The position numbers and the translations under genes were made by a program. From contig SCFE01000098.1 in NCBI GenBank assembly GCA_004352715.1, positions 45,812 to 109,811 on the forward strand: a stretch of 64,000 nucleotides of DNA, given 5' to 3'. The notes beneath the pieces were generated by a model. The model saw only the letters and a list, made by a program, of their open reading frames with translations. It was not told where the DNA came from and searched no databases. This document shows positions 46,117-59,918 of this stretch, in pieces. The first letter of the stretch is position 1. Each line of letters opens with the position of its first letter. This DNA is from Hofstenia miamia (Eukaryota; Xenacoelomorpha; Acoela).

Positions 46117-49100
46117 CTAAAATACACAAGAAATATATAGGTGTGAAGTCAGGCATGAGACAAAATAAATTTTATACAAAACAAGAATTAAAGTAGAACT
46201 TATAAGCAAAATTGATACTAAAGCAAACAGAAAAACAAACAATGCAATGAAGTAAATACGAGAATTAAAGATTACAAGTACAAGAGATTAGCAAATAGCT
46301 TAAATATAAACAAATATGCAATTAATTTTTCTTAACTTATCATTTTATGTGTATTCAAGTTCAACAAAAGGCCTTTTACAGAATATAAAATATGCATTTA
46401 TACGGATAAAAATAAAAATTCTTTGGTGGGGGAGTTTTTCAAAATAAAACCATTTTTAAACATTACCATGAGCTATTTCCTATAAAAGTTCATCTAATCA
46501 TTGCATGCTTATTTAATTTTTCAAAACAAGTGATTTTAAGTAATATGCCTAATATCTAGTTGTCTATATTCAGCATATTTGTGTTATTAAAAGATATATA
46601 GCGTAATTAATGCTAATTCAATTTTAGATTATTAAATAAAAATGAATCAATGTTTGTTATTTGGCGAAAAGCACAAACTTTCTAAAATTAATAAATAATA
46701 AAAATATTGAAACCTGCGCTTTGGAAGGAATGCGTTAACATTTAATCTATTCATGGCAACTTATAAATCAATTGTTTACAAGCGTTAACAATATTAATAC
46801 GAATGTTGGTGAAACGTGTTGCCGGGATTTACCTAGTTTAATCAAAGGGGTAAGCTAAAACTAGCTATTCAAAAAAGTATTAACATTTCCTACTTTAAGT
46901 AATGTCGTCGTTTGGGTTGATGGTGCAATAGATGGTGTTGAGTGAGATTTAAAATTGCTGCTTTGGGATTTGACTAAATATTACACTTTTGCTCAATATA
47001 TCTGCAAAAATTTTAAACTATTGCAGCATCGCTAGGGTGCACGGAAGTGCGCTGAATAAGAGAACGCGACTAACCATTTATCCATTTACAACTGATTTGG
47101 TTTATTCCCATACAGTAAATATTGAAAATATGTACAAATAACTAGAAAACTAGTAAACACGACAACAGTGAACTGGCAGATACCAGTAAATGTACTTGAT
47201 GCTACACTACATATACTTTTTGGAGTACACCTATATTTATTTAACCCTTCTACGTCGTAACTTTTAAAATGTGGGCATCGTCGTTTGGGGTAACTTTGTT
47301 AACCCAAAATTATAAATTCCATATTATTTAATATAAAATAAATTTAAAGAATTGTGTTCAATCTACATAAATTCTTTCACTTATAGCATGCGGATTACAA
47401 CAAAATTTGAAAGCTTGTAACACTTTTGTAGTATTTTGTAAATATTTGCATGGAAAAGGAATCTTCTCCGTTCTTTTTCAAGTAGAGACCTTGTCTTTTT
47501 AAATATCACAGAGTCACTCATGATTGACGAACACAGTCACCCATGTATTTGATACAGGTATTAATACAATTATTACTACCAGACTTGTCAACAAGCCNGT
47601 GCTCCATTTCTTCATTTTCTTAAAATGAGTAATACTTCTCTTCCAAATATTTTCTGCTTTAGGACCTTGATTTTTTAGACATCTAAAATACACAAGAAAT
47701 ATATAGGTGTGAAGTCAGGCATGAGACAAAATAAATTTTATACAAAACAAGAATTAAAGTAGAACTTATAAGCAAAATTGATACTAAAGCAAACAGAAAA
47801 ACAAACAATGCAATGAAGTAAATACGAGAATTAAAGATTACAAGTACAAGAGATTAGCAAATAGCTTAAATATAAACAAATATGCAATTAATTTTTCTTA
47901 ACTTATCATTTTATGTGTATTCAAGTTCAACAAAAGGCCTTTTACAGAATATAAAATATGCATTTATACGGATAAAAATAAAAATTCTTTGGTGGGGGAG
48001 TTTTTCAAAATAAAACCATTTTTAAACATTACCATGAGCTATTTCCTATAAAAGTTCATCTAATCATTGCATGCTTATTTAATTTTTCAAAACAAGTGAT
48101 TTTAAGTAATATGCCTAATATCTAGTTGTCTATATTCAGCATATTTGTGTTATTAAAAGATATATAGCGTAATTAATGCTAATTCAATTTTAGATTATTA
48201 AATAAAAATGAATCAATGTTTGTTTTTTGGCGAAAAGCACAAACTTTCTAAAATTAATAAATAATAAAAATATTGAAACCTGCGCTTTGGAAGGAATGCG
48301 TTAACATTTAATCTATTCATGGCAACTTATAAATCAATTGTTTACAAGCGTTAACAATATTAATACGAATGTTGGTGAAACGTGTTGCCGGGATTTACCT
48401 AGTTTAATCAAAGGGGTAAGCTAAAACTAGCTATTCAAAAAAGTATTAACATTTCCTACTTTAAGTAATGTCGTCGTTTGGGTTGATGGTGCAATAGATG
48501 GTGTTGAGTGAGATTTAAAATTGCTGCTTTGGGATTTGACTAAATATTACACTTTTGCTCAATATATCTGCAAAAATTTTAAACTATTGCAGCATCGCTA
48601 GGGTGCACGGAAGTGCGCTGAATAAGAGAACGCGACTAACCATTTATCCATTTACAACTGATTTGGTTTATTCCCATACAGTAAATATTGAAAATATGTA
48701 CAAATAACTAGAAAACTAGTAAACACGACAACAGTGAACTGGCAGATACCAGTAAATGTACTTGATGCTACACTACATATACTTTTTGGAGTACACCTAT
48801 ATTTATTTAACCCTTCTACGTCGTAACTTTTAAAATGTGGGCATCGTCGTTTGGGGTAACTTTGTTAACCCAAAATTATAAATTCCATATTATTTAATAT
48901 AAAATAAATTTAAAGAATTGTGTTCAATCTACATAAATTCTTTCACTTATAGCATGCGGATTACAACAAAATTTGAAAGCTTGTAACACTTTTGTAGTAT
49001 TTTGTAAATATTTGCATGGAAAAGGAATCTTCTCCGTTCTTTTTCAAGTAGAGACCTTGTCTTTTTAAATATCACAGAGTCACTCATGATTGACGAACAC

Positions 49101-49163
49101 AGTCACCCATGTATTTGATACAGGTATTAATACAATTATTACTACCAGACTTGTCAACAAGCC
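46033..49163 (+). repeat. 1,565-bp direct duplication joined by one N (46033-47597 and 47599-49163)
   Basis: Copy 1 (46033-47597) and copy 2 (47599-49163) agree throughout by eye; the one difference I found is A at 46659 versus T at 48225. The single N at 47598 is the only spacer. A real tandem duplication is possible, but the geometry (a copy ending exactly at an N placeholder) fits two overlapping or allelic contigs set end to end. Contents are AT-rich non-coding except the edge of the 45921 exon. Confidence 0.85.
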
Positions 49164-49534
49164 GAGATTATCTAACGTACCAAGTCGAGCCTGGCCGAGC
49201 AATGCTTGAACACTGCATTGGATACACAGCGAGCCCAAAATGAGCAATTATTAAGCCAAGCAGGTTTTTCTTACTCTTTCATTCAATACACCTTTGATAC
49301 ACCTTTTATAACCTTATTTTATAATGTTATTAAATAATAGCAAGATAGCGATGTAAAAAAATTGAGAGCAAAATTTATCATGTTAAAGACAAACTCCTGT
49401 ACCTATCTCCGGCATTTGCGACCAGTGCAATTAAGAATTATCGTTTGTTCATTTTCCTTTTTTCTTCTATGAAGTTTGTTGTAAATTGTACTTATTGAGA
49501 TACATTAAAGATGTCAAGAATAGAGAACATTTAC
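49164..49534. other. No gene recognised
   Basis: AT-rich DNA between the duplicated segment and the candidate exon. Confidence 0.5.
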
Positions 49535-49744
49535 CTTTGCTCAAATATGGCCAAAGTGAAATGTTGTGAGATATAATATTAACTGATGAATTTTGCCAGT
49601 TCTCTTGTATAGAGAGCGTCGATTTTTTTGCAAATTGCCAACAATTTGTCAAAAAATAATTTACAAGATGGCATGAAGTAAACCAAATATCTATAGCAAC
49701 GTCATAAACTTGATTTAGATATAGGCTAGCTTGTTTCAATGTGA
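49535..49744 (-). CDS. Candidate internal exon (phase 1-1), unrecognised protein
   Basis: Minus-strand open stretch with an acceptor (TTCCCAATACAG before 49744) and a strong donor (AAAG then GTAAATG, exon end 49535). Both borders are phase 1; it encodes 70 residues: 'TLKQASLYLNQVYDVAIDIW', 'CHLVNYFLTNCWQFAKKS', 'NISLWPYLSK'. Amphipathic, Trp/Tyr-rich, two possible N-glycosylation sites. I do not recognise the family. It lies on the strand of the 45921 exon, but phases do not fit direct joining (1 versus 2), so at least one more exon would be needed. Confidence 0.4.
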
Positions 49745-51102
49745 CTGTATTGGGAATAGTAATTTCTGCATTTTATGCACCAATCATAGTAACTTCTCAC
49801 ATGCATGGTAATTGGTTAAGTGCAAAACCACATTCCCCCCCCCAAAAACCAAATACTTTTCATATTGCCTCTTTTCAAACCAGGGTGCATGTTGATATTT
49901 GGGTTAGACCGTCGACATAGTTGTCCCCAAGCATTGCCAAGATGTCCCAGTATTGACCTAATGCTGCAATTAATATTTCTGTATATCATTCAGGGTGGTT
50001 ACGGGGTCAACTCGTCCGACAGTCAAGTAAAAAATTCGACGTTTGGGGTTGCTCGGCACGCTTAGACAAATCGGGTGGCAGGTCATTCATAATTGTAAGG
50101 TAGGAAAAACACTAACAGAATTAAGGAAAAATTTAGGAATTCAAACCCTTCAATCTTTAAAATTCTTAAAAACTAATAGATTCTAATTATACTTGTATTT
50201 TTTATTGATTTATTGTTTTTATGCTAAAACATTTTTGCGCATGTTATACTAGTAATCCTTCTTTGATTGGTTTGGGGTACGGATCATTGTTACAGAGGCC
50301 AGGTCGAGTCACAGGTTAAAAATTGAATGAAAATCACTGTGAACATCGAAACATATTTCATGTTTAATATTAAAGTTTAAAATTTCCTAATCCAGGTGAA
50401 CTACAATCATCAAAATATCTTCATTACTTGAATCATGATTGAAAGAGCTTCATCACCAACTTCCTCAACTGTTTACAAGCAGCGTTAGAGATTTGAAAGG
50501 AGAATTTCATGTATGTAATCTAAGAAATAAAATGATTTGACATGATACAATATTCTTAATATTTGTTAGACTAAATAACTTGGGGTTATGAAGTTAACCC
50601 ATATGGTGCTAATAATAGAAATGCAGTTAATATTGTAAATAAAGCTGCTAGACATTGCTGATATTTAGCATTATTAGGTGTTTAGGTTGATATAAAGTCA
50701 TAAGCTTTTGTTGGTTTACCGGAATTTCCCCTGTTTCAGCAATGTAATTAAGGACTGTGGGGTTACAGAAACACCCCAACGACGTAGAACGATTAAGAAC
50801 AAGGCGACCTAAATTGTAGGACATGCACAAGGAGAGTGATAGATTATTGAAGGCTAATGCTATAATTATGTCCACAGTGTGAAAATAAACACTGATATTT
50901 GTAAAAAAAATTTCTTGCATTTTCAGTAGAATAAATGTCAAATTTCAGCTTCAATAATTTTATCTTTCTCGCTGTACGCGGCCAATTACTTAGATCGCTT
51001 TGTTTAGGAACAGAAAAACAATGTTCAATTGGGACTGGACTATGCATATACATACGAACAGAACTTTTCCACATTTATTTGACTATGCTTGCTTAGATTA
51101 TA
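49745..51102. other. No gene recognised
   Basis: AT-rich DNA. Open stretches 50648-50941 and 50844-51074 (minus) lack recognisable motifs. Confidence 0.5.
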
Positions 51103-52673
51103 CAGACCTGGACAAAAGTATTTAGACAACCATGATTTTTTTACGTTTGAGTTACTATTTATAGATTAATTTACAATCAGGTAATGAAAGGCTATTATAT
51201 TGCTTATGAAAACTTGAAAAGACATCCTTATTGTAATTATTGGGGAAACTCATATTTTTGTTTGTTATATATTTGACAAAAAACTTAACACAACAAAAAC
51301 TGACATTGGACAAAAGAAATAGGACGGCATCATAAAAGTGAAAAATGACGAAAAATATTAGTATTCAACAACAGAAAAGTGTATGCAGCTAGAATTCTAA
51401 GTTCATTAGTATCGGATAATCCATCAATATTTCTGAATCACCTCATTAACCCAATTGTGCATAATAGAGAGAAGTTTTTCAAAAAATTCGCTAAAAGTTT
51501 CATAAAATTATTGTTCAATCGCTTTCCAAGAATCCTCAATGTTCGAAGATTGACGTTTAGCTACTCTTCATTTAAATTCTATACAAGTATACTCATTTAT
51601 ATTGAAGTCAGGACTTTGCGCATGTCAATTTGGGATAAGGGCTATCTCCCTTTCTGTGAAAAATTGTTTTGTGAATCATGATTTGTGACAAGGTTAGTCA
51701 TTTTCCTCAAATAAAAGCATATAATGGAGGACTGCCAATAATTTTTTGCGCAAGATTGACACATAATTAGTTGAATACATTATTCCATTTGCTGAAAGCA
51801 TCTCTATGCCATTATCCAAATACGCCACATTCTAAAGGCTAGAGTACTGTATTTGCGGCAAGCTCCCTTTGATAGCTGTGATCGCCTCCTAATGCAGTCT
51901 AGGCGCCTAAAGTATTGCTTGATTTTGCTCTTATCCGAGGCTATGGCCCTGAACCAAATACTACGTAGCTTATGTTTTTTGCTTAATGCTCACATCTGAG
52001 CCGATTTTTCTCTTGCTTTCAGAAATATCTGATTTTTTTATTGCAATTCTACAAATTTTACTCACAAGTCGATATAACACTAGAATTCCTCTAAAATGCA
52101 TTTGCAGAGGTGATCAACTAGTCACCATTCTTGCTTTAGCTGACTGCAAATTTTTCAGGGATCCCCTTCAACAGATATAAAACCTTATCATCTCTATAAG
52201 CATATTTGCGAGGATACCCTGTTTTCTTGAGCATCAATATTGTTCAATCTATCTCCAACATTAATTCTTGCAACATTGGTGAACTGATTAATGAAGGCCA
52301 AGCTTAACTTTAAAGTACTTCTTAAGTAATAAACTTTCTAGTATCACGGCATTATCTTAGAGGTAAGTAAAGTTAGTCTTTGGCAATGGGTACACAGTAA
52401 AATATATTTTAATAACTATTCAAAAATTTAAGTAAACATTACTTTAGAGTGCTGTCTCAATACTATTGTCCAACTCTGAGAAAGTTCTGGCTACACAAGA
52501 TCAAAGAGGAAACATTAAGTCACAATTATATTGTATTAAAATAATTTTCTAGAAGTGCCAGGGGATACATTTATAATATCTAACCTCATTAACCGATTAT
52601 TGTACACAACAAAATCACTAAGTTAATTTAATTATTCAATTGGTAACTGTCTCAATATTTTTTCCAGATCTGT
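51103..52673 (-). mobile_element. Tc1-family DNA transposon with IR/DR-type ends and dead transposase
   Basis: About 1.57 kb. Left outer end 51103-51131 (CAGACCTGGACAAAAG) and right outer end 52647-52673 are imperfect inverted copies. Inner copies of the same motif lie at 51300-51330 (CTGACATTGGACAAAAG) and 52451-52480, about 195 bp from the outer ones. On the minus strand the transposase remnant has 'SANGIMYSTNYVSILRKK', 'FEEND', stop, 'PCHKS' (the F-x-x-D-N-x-P-x-H block) and 'HAQSPDFNINE' (the S-P-D-L-N-P-I-E block; catalytic D present). Many stops and frameshifts. Left flank ends in TA, as expected for TA target duplication; the right TA is not preserved. Confidence 0.75.
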
Positions 52674-54188
52674 GCATCTGCAAATCAAACTTAGTGAAAG
52701 AGATTACTCATAGCAGTGAAAACTCTAAAATTCTACCAATATTTATAAATTATATAAAATTTGACAACATGTGTTTTGAAAAACTATATGTAGGGTTTCG
52801 ATATCAATAACTCATGGCATTTTAATTTAAGCACAGCATAATGACCAAAATTTTAAATCAGATGCAAAATTGTAAACTTTAGGATGATTAATATTTATTC
52901 CCCACTCAACATGTTTTGTTGTGTGCACAACACACAATTGAAAGTCTGCATATTCCGTGCTCAGTAGTACTGGTCATATGTAGGAAATACAACTATTTTG
53001 TATAGTTTTGTAGTGTTTTATGGGTAAAGAAAATTGTTGTTGTAAAAACGGGTATGAGCATCAAAACTGTTACAGTTAAGGCGGGTACATAACCCAAACT
53101 TGTCATCATCTCTTCTCTATTATATAGTATAATATTTCAATAATTTTGAGAAGTATAACCTCTATAGTCATATATTATTGAGCCCCCGTCGTGCCTTAAA
53201 TGTAACAAAGCACCCCAGCATGTCACGCGATCAATAGTGTCGCCTGAAAAGGCATTTTAGGAAATACCTTGAATAAATCTTTTAAAATAGAAATTAAATT
53301 ATATCGCAATTTGCATTTAGGTATTAGAGTATATACATGCAATATGCACACTAAAATTTACAACGTATTACGCGATTAAGAAATTCTATTGATCAACGTT
53401 ATGAAATTCTATACAGATGTGCACAAAAGAAATGAATTGCTTATTCAGTTCAATAACCAATAGAATGTTCCAATTTATACTACAATGAGATTTATTGGCG
53501 TTTTGCAATGTTGCCATCATTTGACATAATGCGTAGAATTTGGAGTATTATACTTTCATCGCGAATTATTATTATAAGTAATTTTCCATGTGGCTTTCTC
53601 TAAAAAAAACATTTATTGCCGCTACAGATGCCAATACTAAAAAATTATATTCAACTAAACTTCATTTTGGTCTGTCAAGAAAAGTTCTTTAGCCTGATAA
53701 TTGTTTAGTAGGCGAACACAGCACACCTATATTAAACGAACTTGTAGAGATTATTCTTACAGTAAAGATCTTTGCAGCATTTTTCGCCCAAAAACGATAA
53801 ATACCGGAGTCCCGTCCAAATAACTTGGCTTCCAATACAGGATGTTACATCGTTGAACCCAGTAGATTAACATTGAGTACATTGGAACTCTCGGAAACGA
53901 GGAGCTATAAAACTAGACACACGTTGCACATAACTTTAATGATTCTTAACAATTCTGTAGCATTAAAGAAAGCAATAAAATTGGACATAACAGGATTTAC
54001 CATATGCTTCTAAGCACTCAAGATGTTGAGGAGATATAAAGCCATGCGCCATACCCATGTAGTACAGAGCTTTAATGACTCTATTTTTCTCTATAAACAA
54101 TGTGTCAGTATCTGCATTGTTAGTTTATCTTGCCTTTTATTTTATCTACCAAAAAATGTGTACTCAGAATTGAACTGATAATATTTTT
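52674..54188. other. No gene recognised
   Basis: AT-rich DNA with no supported feature. Confidence 0.5.
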
Positions 54189-54925
54189 TTGGATTCTACA
54201 CTATTTACAAAGTTATTTACAGAAAAAGTAGTTCGTTTTATCAAAGTATTACAATATAAATTGCTAACTAAGATTCAACATATATTACCAATGAAGTGGA
54301 GGATTGTATTACTAAGATCTCTTATGCTGTCACATTTTTCATATTCTTTATTTTTATTTACCAATGTTACCAAGAAAATATTTAAAAAACTTAAAAAAGT
54401 TTTTAATTGGGCAATTAATACAAGCTGTAGTAAAAACGATCAAAGTAAAATATTAGAAAAACATAATATCGAATCATTAGAATACTTATTAGAATTAAAT
54501 TGCCTCTTACTATTTTGGAAAAGACCTTCAGTAGAATTACAGAAAAATATGCACAAGCGAACTAAGACTTATCACAAAATCAAATTTTAAAAGAAAATCT
54601 TTGAAAAATCATTTACTAATTTTACAATTGATTTATGGAACAAACTCCCTCCAGATATTAAAGAAGAACGAAATTTCAATAAATTTAAAAAATCATTAAA
54701 AATTTCACTAAAACGTAGAAGATCCAACTACTTATCAAACTATAACAAAACTATTGAATAATGAAAACCAACAATTTATATCCTCAAGAACAATAAACTT
54801 TCGAAACCAAGACAAAGTATTGTTTAGAACCAAGTTAATTTCTATCTATTGTTTTAATTCTTCATAGGTGTTAATCACTTGATTTGTAAAAAAACATAAG
54901 AATTAAATAAATAAATAAATAAATA
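54189..54925 (+). pseudogene. LINE ORF2 C-terminal fragment with (AAAT)n 3' tail
   Basis: Reads 'LPMKWRIVLLRSLMLSHFSY', 'TNVTKKIFKKLKKVFNW', a stop, then 'FTIDLWNKLPPDIKEE' and 'FNKFKKSLKISLK', ending at TAA near 54,762. This is the post-RT region of an APE-type LINE. After about 140 bp of 3'UTR the sequence ends in AAAT units (54903-54925), a typical LINE tail, so this is a 5'-truncated insertion on the plus strand. Confidence 0.75.
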
Positions 54926-55842
54926 TAATAAAACTGTTCAAACCTTAATTATTAAATATTTAGATATTTACATGGTATTTACATTAATGGTAACAAAATA
55001 TTGTCGACACAGAGACTAACTAGTATTTTACCTTAGAGAGATCTAAAACTACGGACTGAGCTGAACGGACGAGAAACAGCATGTAGTGAAGTAGGGTAGC
55101 AGGACACACTTATGCTTACAGCTAAAAAGGGCGGAATGAAAAACGAACTCGGCATTATCTAAAAAACGTAAATAAAATATTAGGCCTACAAATATTTAAC
55201 CCTAGCCCAAATCCTACCCTTTGATAGGTGCCTGTAAGCTACAAAACTAGTTAAAATTAATCACATGGTTACTGCTTTTTCCACTCAACATCATGATTTG
55301 CTAATTAATGCAAATATATAATATAACTAAATTCATTCAACTAATAAACATTGATTTCCATGGGTTCAGTGCTCCTAATAGATTTTATGTACTCCAAATA
55401 CTACTTAGTAGTTCAATTTCAAGATTTGATTGTGTGACATAATATTCAGTTCCAAAGTATATACAAGTATAGCATTAAAACCGTTCTACAACACATATGA
55501 ATTGAATCCTACGTTATAATGACTCATTGACCAACCCATAGATTTAAGTGGGACAAATATTTCTCTTTATTGTGACCAATGAATAAGTAGTAGTAACCTC
55601 TGGTTTCAACAAAATTTACTAAAACGTTGTTCGCATTTATTATTTTGAAAAAGAGTACCCACTGGCTTGTTTCAAAGGTAAATGACTCTGTTAGAAGTTA
55701 ATAATTTTGTTAGCAAGCCTTACATTTAGTGTGAAAGTCCTACAAAAAAGGTTCGACTTGTCGCACGTAAACGTTTTAATAAGCAATATGATAAAATTGT
55801 TTAAGAAAGTATAATAAAATAAAAAATGTCATTCTCGTATTA

Positions 55843-55915
<73 letters not shown>

Positions 55916-56681
55916 GGTACAGCCCGGTAAGTATTTACATTTTGTTATATAGAACTTTTATATCATGTACTAACAAAAACTGCTGTAATTAGCACTGGCT
56001 TAAATTAAATAAATTATATTTTAACATATACATGTGAATGAATGGGACCAGAATATCTGGATATTGTAAAGCGTTGAAATTTTAATCTCGATATTGAAAA
56101 TTTTGTCTGGTAATAGGAACCTAGTTTTTGAACATTTATTAAATCCAAAATATTTTTTCAAGCTACCGTTTATTTGCAATCAGCTTAATATATGAAACCA
56201 AGCTTAATTTTAATTTCAACTCGCAATATTTATAATTGCATTTGATAACTCGAATACATATGCATATGTATGTATTATGACAATACATACATATTTAAAA
56301 GTTAGTTTAGTTATATACTTCTTTAAAGCAAACTTTTACAGTAATTTTCGCACCTAACTATTGGAAAACAGACATTTGATCCACAATTTCAAAACGATCA
56401 TTCTATAATTCTTAATTAAAATATGACATGATTTTTCAAATTACATGAACATTGAATGGATATCAAAATATCACTAGAAGCAATCGTACTTTGACAACTG
56501 TGAATGATAATATGTAGTAAAACAGTAAAAGACAAGTATCACTATGCAAACAAAATTTCACTCCATTAGGCAACACAAATTCGAATATATATAAAACTTT
56601 AAACATGGATGTAACTATTATAACAGAATATAAGCACAATTATGGACTGAATGGCAGTTAATAACTTTTTTCAAGGAGATT
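54926..56681. other. No gene recognised; (TA)n at 55846-55911
   Basis: AT-rich DNA with a pure TA microsatellite of about 33 units at 55846-55911. The right end includes the 3' flank of the EF-hand gene; no clear poly(A) hexamer stands out close to its stop. Confidence 0.6.
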
Positions 56682-56814
56682 TCATTTATGAAGGCAAGCA
56701 GAAAGAAATTCATTATACGATACACGATTGTCGCCGTCTTTGTCTTTTGCTGAAACTAACTGCGCAAGCTTTTCGGGTTTGACAGCAGTCTTGTAATGAC
56801 CCTCAAGCACTTGT
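56682..56814 (-). CDS. Calmodulin-like EF-hand gene, exon 3 (EF4 and stop)
   Basis: Acceptor TATTTAG before 56814, phase 2: the first base completes an Arg codon begun by the last two bases of exon 2. Encodes 'QVLEGHYKTAVKPEKLAQLV', then the EF4 loop 'DKDGDNRVSYNE' with ligands D, D, D, R (main chain), S and E at positions 1, 3, 5, 7, 9, 12, and the end 'FLSACLHK' before TGA 56682-56684. It closes a protein whose four loops are spaced as in calmodulin. Confidence 0.85.
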
Positions 56815-59800
56815 CTAAATATATTAAGTAAGCATCATACATTGAATGTTAGGGTATAATAATTAGCAGAGTGTTATTAAGTGTGTTTTTATTTATGAAA
56901 CCATCTAGTTACAGCATTTTCCTAAGTGGATATCTCTTTAAAAAAATCCACATTTTAAGTTAAAATTCAAAAATATTGTTGTTCTACATATTTTTTAAAG
57001 CATTTTTAATCACTTGAATTAAGTTTTAACTCATACTTCTTTTTTACCCATGAATATAATATCCTCACGTTTCCATCAAAAACTTATTCCAATGCTTTTG
57101 ATTAATAAGCTACTACCTCTAGCATCCATTACTAGTAAAACAGTTTTAGTATTTTATAAGAAAATTGCATAGTAGTACCACATTTTTTGATTTTATATGC
57201 AAATTCCTACCAATTTCTAAATTATTTGCAAAGTTTCCAATATTTGCTAAGCATATGGCAAACTTTACAAAAGAATTTGTAATGTGTGCAAACTTTCCAA
57301 ATTTATGTCGAATGATGTATTAGCGATTTATAGCACCTCAAATGATTAAGTTTTAAGATAGTGTTAGGGATTGAGTTAAGATTAAAATTCAGGTTAGTTT
57401 TTGAGTTAAGAAAAACAGTGAATGAATAGCATCAATACTCAGTGAGTAAATTTTTAAATACAACTTGGAATTCTAGAGAAGAGGGCTATGGTGAGAGCAA
57501 TCTTCTGTAAGAGTGATTTTCCAAATAAAATCTTCCTGAGAGCAATATTCAGGCAATTATTAGATAAGAGAGTGTTTCAATTGTTCTTTCAGGGTATTTC
57601 TGTTTTCTTAAAATCTTCATTTAAAATTCAAGTGCAATATGAAATTTCAAAAATGATCACGTTCCGCTAGATGGCTTCGACAAATTTTTGGCCTGCTTCC
57701 TGAGGAGACAAGTCTGTTAAATCTTGATAAGTTCAGCCATGTGCAATGTACTAATGTTTTATTTTTTCTTAGGTAAACTTCAATATTACAATGATAGTAT
57801 AAACATAGATCAATTCCCTATAATCCGTACTTACTCAAAATATCATATTACAGAGTCAATAAATTATCAATCAAAATCCATGAAATGTTTATTTCACTCT
57901 AGTCAAAATTATGGTTAATTATTTAATTTTTCTTAATCCATTGTATTCTATATGATTTATTATTATACAAATGATTAATTCCACAAGCAATTTCAAATTT
58001 CAAAATATTAACCCTAATTAACACCAAAGTCGTAAAAATATATTTTCAATTATTGGGTAGGACTTGATTAAAAAGCTGTTATGCTTCCAAAAATTTAATA
58101 TTTTATTTTAAAGATAAATACAATTAATAATTTGTTTTGAAGTTAATGAAGTAATATTACGAATTAATTGTTCAAAATAAGAGCCAAAATTCAAATTAAG
58201 GATTAAATAAATGATATGGTTAATTTATTTGTGCTAATCAATTTAAAAATTCGCGCTAAGCCACTATGGGGATTGGGCAGCATGGCCTTGAACTTACCTT
58301 GATGGTAATTTATTAATTCTCTGTGCATGTGATTGAATTGAATGATAGAATTTATTTGTGTTTTAGGATCATGATTTTTATCAGCAATGGGTCATTCCTC
58401 TGTGTCAATTCAGTAATTTTACTGATGATGATGATGAATTGGGTCTTAAAATGGATCCAGTGAGATCTTTCACATTTTAAGTTAGTTGATAAAAATTTAA
58501 ATTCACAGAGCCATTTATGGGGAATACTAAAACGTATTAATGCCAATGTTTTTGTTGTTGTTTACCTGAAATTTGAACACTGCAATTAAACTTCAACACC
58601 TGTCAAAAGAAGTTGTTCTGTGTTGACTCTAAGTTTTGTAATTTCTTTTCATATACATTAATACAACTAAATCTGCTTCACTTAAGCCGTAAACAAAATG
58701 TTTACTACTGGTTTTTGCGTATTCTTACATTTTTGAAATGGAGTGATTTTTACTCAATGACAAGTTAGGGTAGTATGACTAAATTTTGACCCACACTAAA
58801 AAATAGGTTTTTATTTTACTTATATTACATTTTTGTATAAGAAGCTTCAAAAACACACAACCCATGTTCTTAGTCGATGAATAGAGGATACAAATCTTGT
58901 CGTTGTATTCAAAGGCACATAACATGTGTTGTCGTTAGCATGAAAGAAATGAATTTATATGCGTAATCCACTGAATCCCTTCAACACTCAACCTAAGCAC
59001 TACCACAACGAAATTTATAGTGCAAGTCGAATTTGTCCCATCTTCTAAACTAAGGTTAAAAAACTTGTTATAAAAAAGAAGCTTTTTGCCTGAAAATGAA
59101 AATATTAATATTAGTTTTCATTGCACTTTTTCAAATAAACATGTAATTTGTAGTTTTTTAAATTTTAATTCACTAGGTTGACAAAAAGTTAATGCTTAGC
59201 ATGTGCTAGATTAATTACGTGCACACTTGGGTTAATAATTTCGCTGCTCTAATATTTCCATAGACTATGATAACCAAAGAAAGTCCTATTTTAAAATTTG
59301 TAGCAAGTCCAAAGCACGCGTGTGTGGGGATCATCCCAAAATCTTTTGCTACATAGGCCTCCACAGTCAGAGGAATCACTAGAGAATCAAGAATTACTGG
59401 ATTTTAAGACTTGAGAATTTTTATGAAATTTGTTTCTTTTAAAATTCCAAAGTTGCTAATAGCTTGATCACGCTGAAAATGTTAAAACCTGTCGATAGTT
59501 ACAACATTAAAGTCTGCTCAATCTAATAATGACCTTATGTTTTTAATAATATGACGCATTGAATACACGAAAATTGGATTCAATATGTTCCCTCTACTTA
59601 CATTGCATGTAAACATCATATTTATACACAGTCTAAACGTTATGTTTTCTAGCATAATGAGCTTTAAAATGTTTACAGTTACATATTTACTTGACGTGAG
59701 GTACACAGCTGTTGATGTGGACTCATCTTAAATATATCAAACCATAGTAAATATATAGTTTCAATAACTGCACATAATAATATTGCATGCACATTTCAAG

Positions 59801-59859
59801 ACAAGTTTAGGACACTCAGACATTGTCTTTTTAATTATTTATCTGTCTTTGTTTCCCTA

Positions 59860-59862
<3 letters not shown>

Positions 59863-59915
<53 letters not shown>
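59863..59915. repeat. (TA)n microsatellite
   Basis: About 26 TA units inside intron 2 of the EF-hand gene. Confidence 0.95.

Positions 59916-59918
<3 letters not shown>

Noticed and set aside
52451-52480. Second nested Tc1 element ending at 52,451-52,480
   Set aside because: A matching inner motif exists on the left at 51,300 with equal spacing, so one IR/DR element explains all four motifs more simply.
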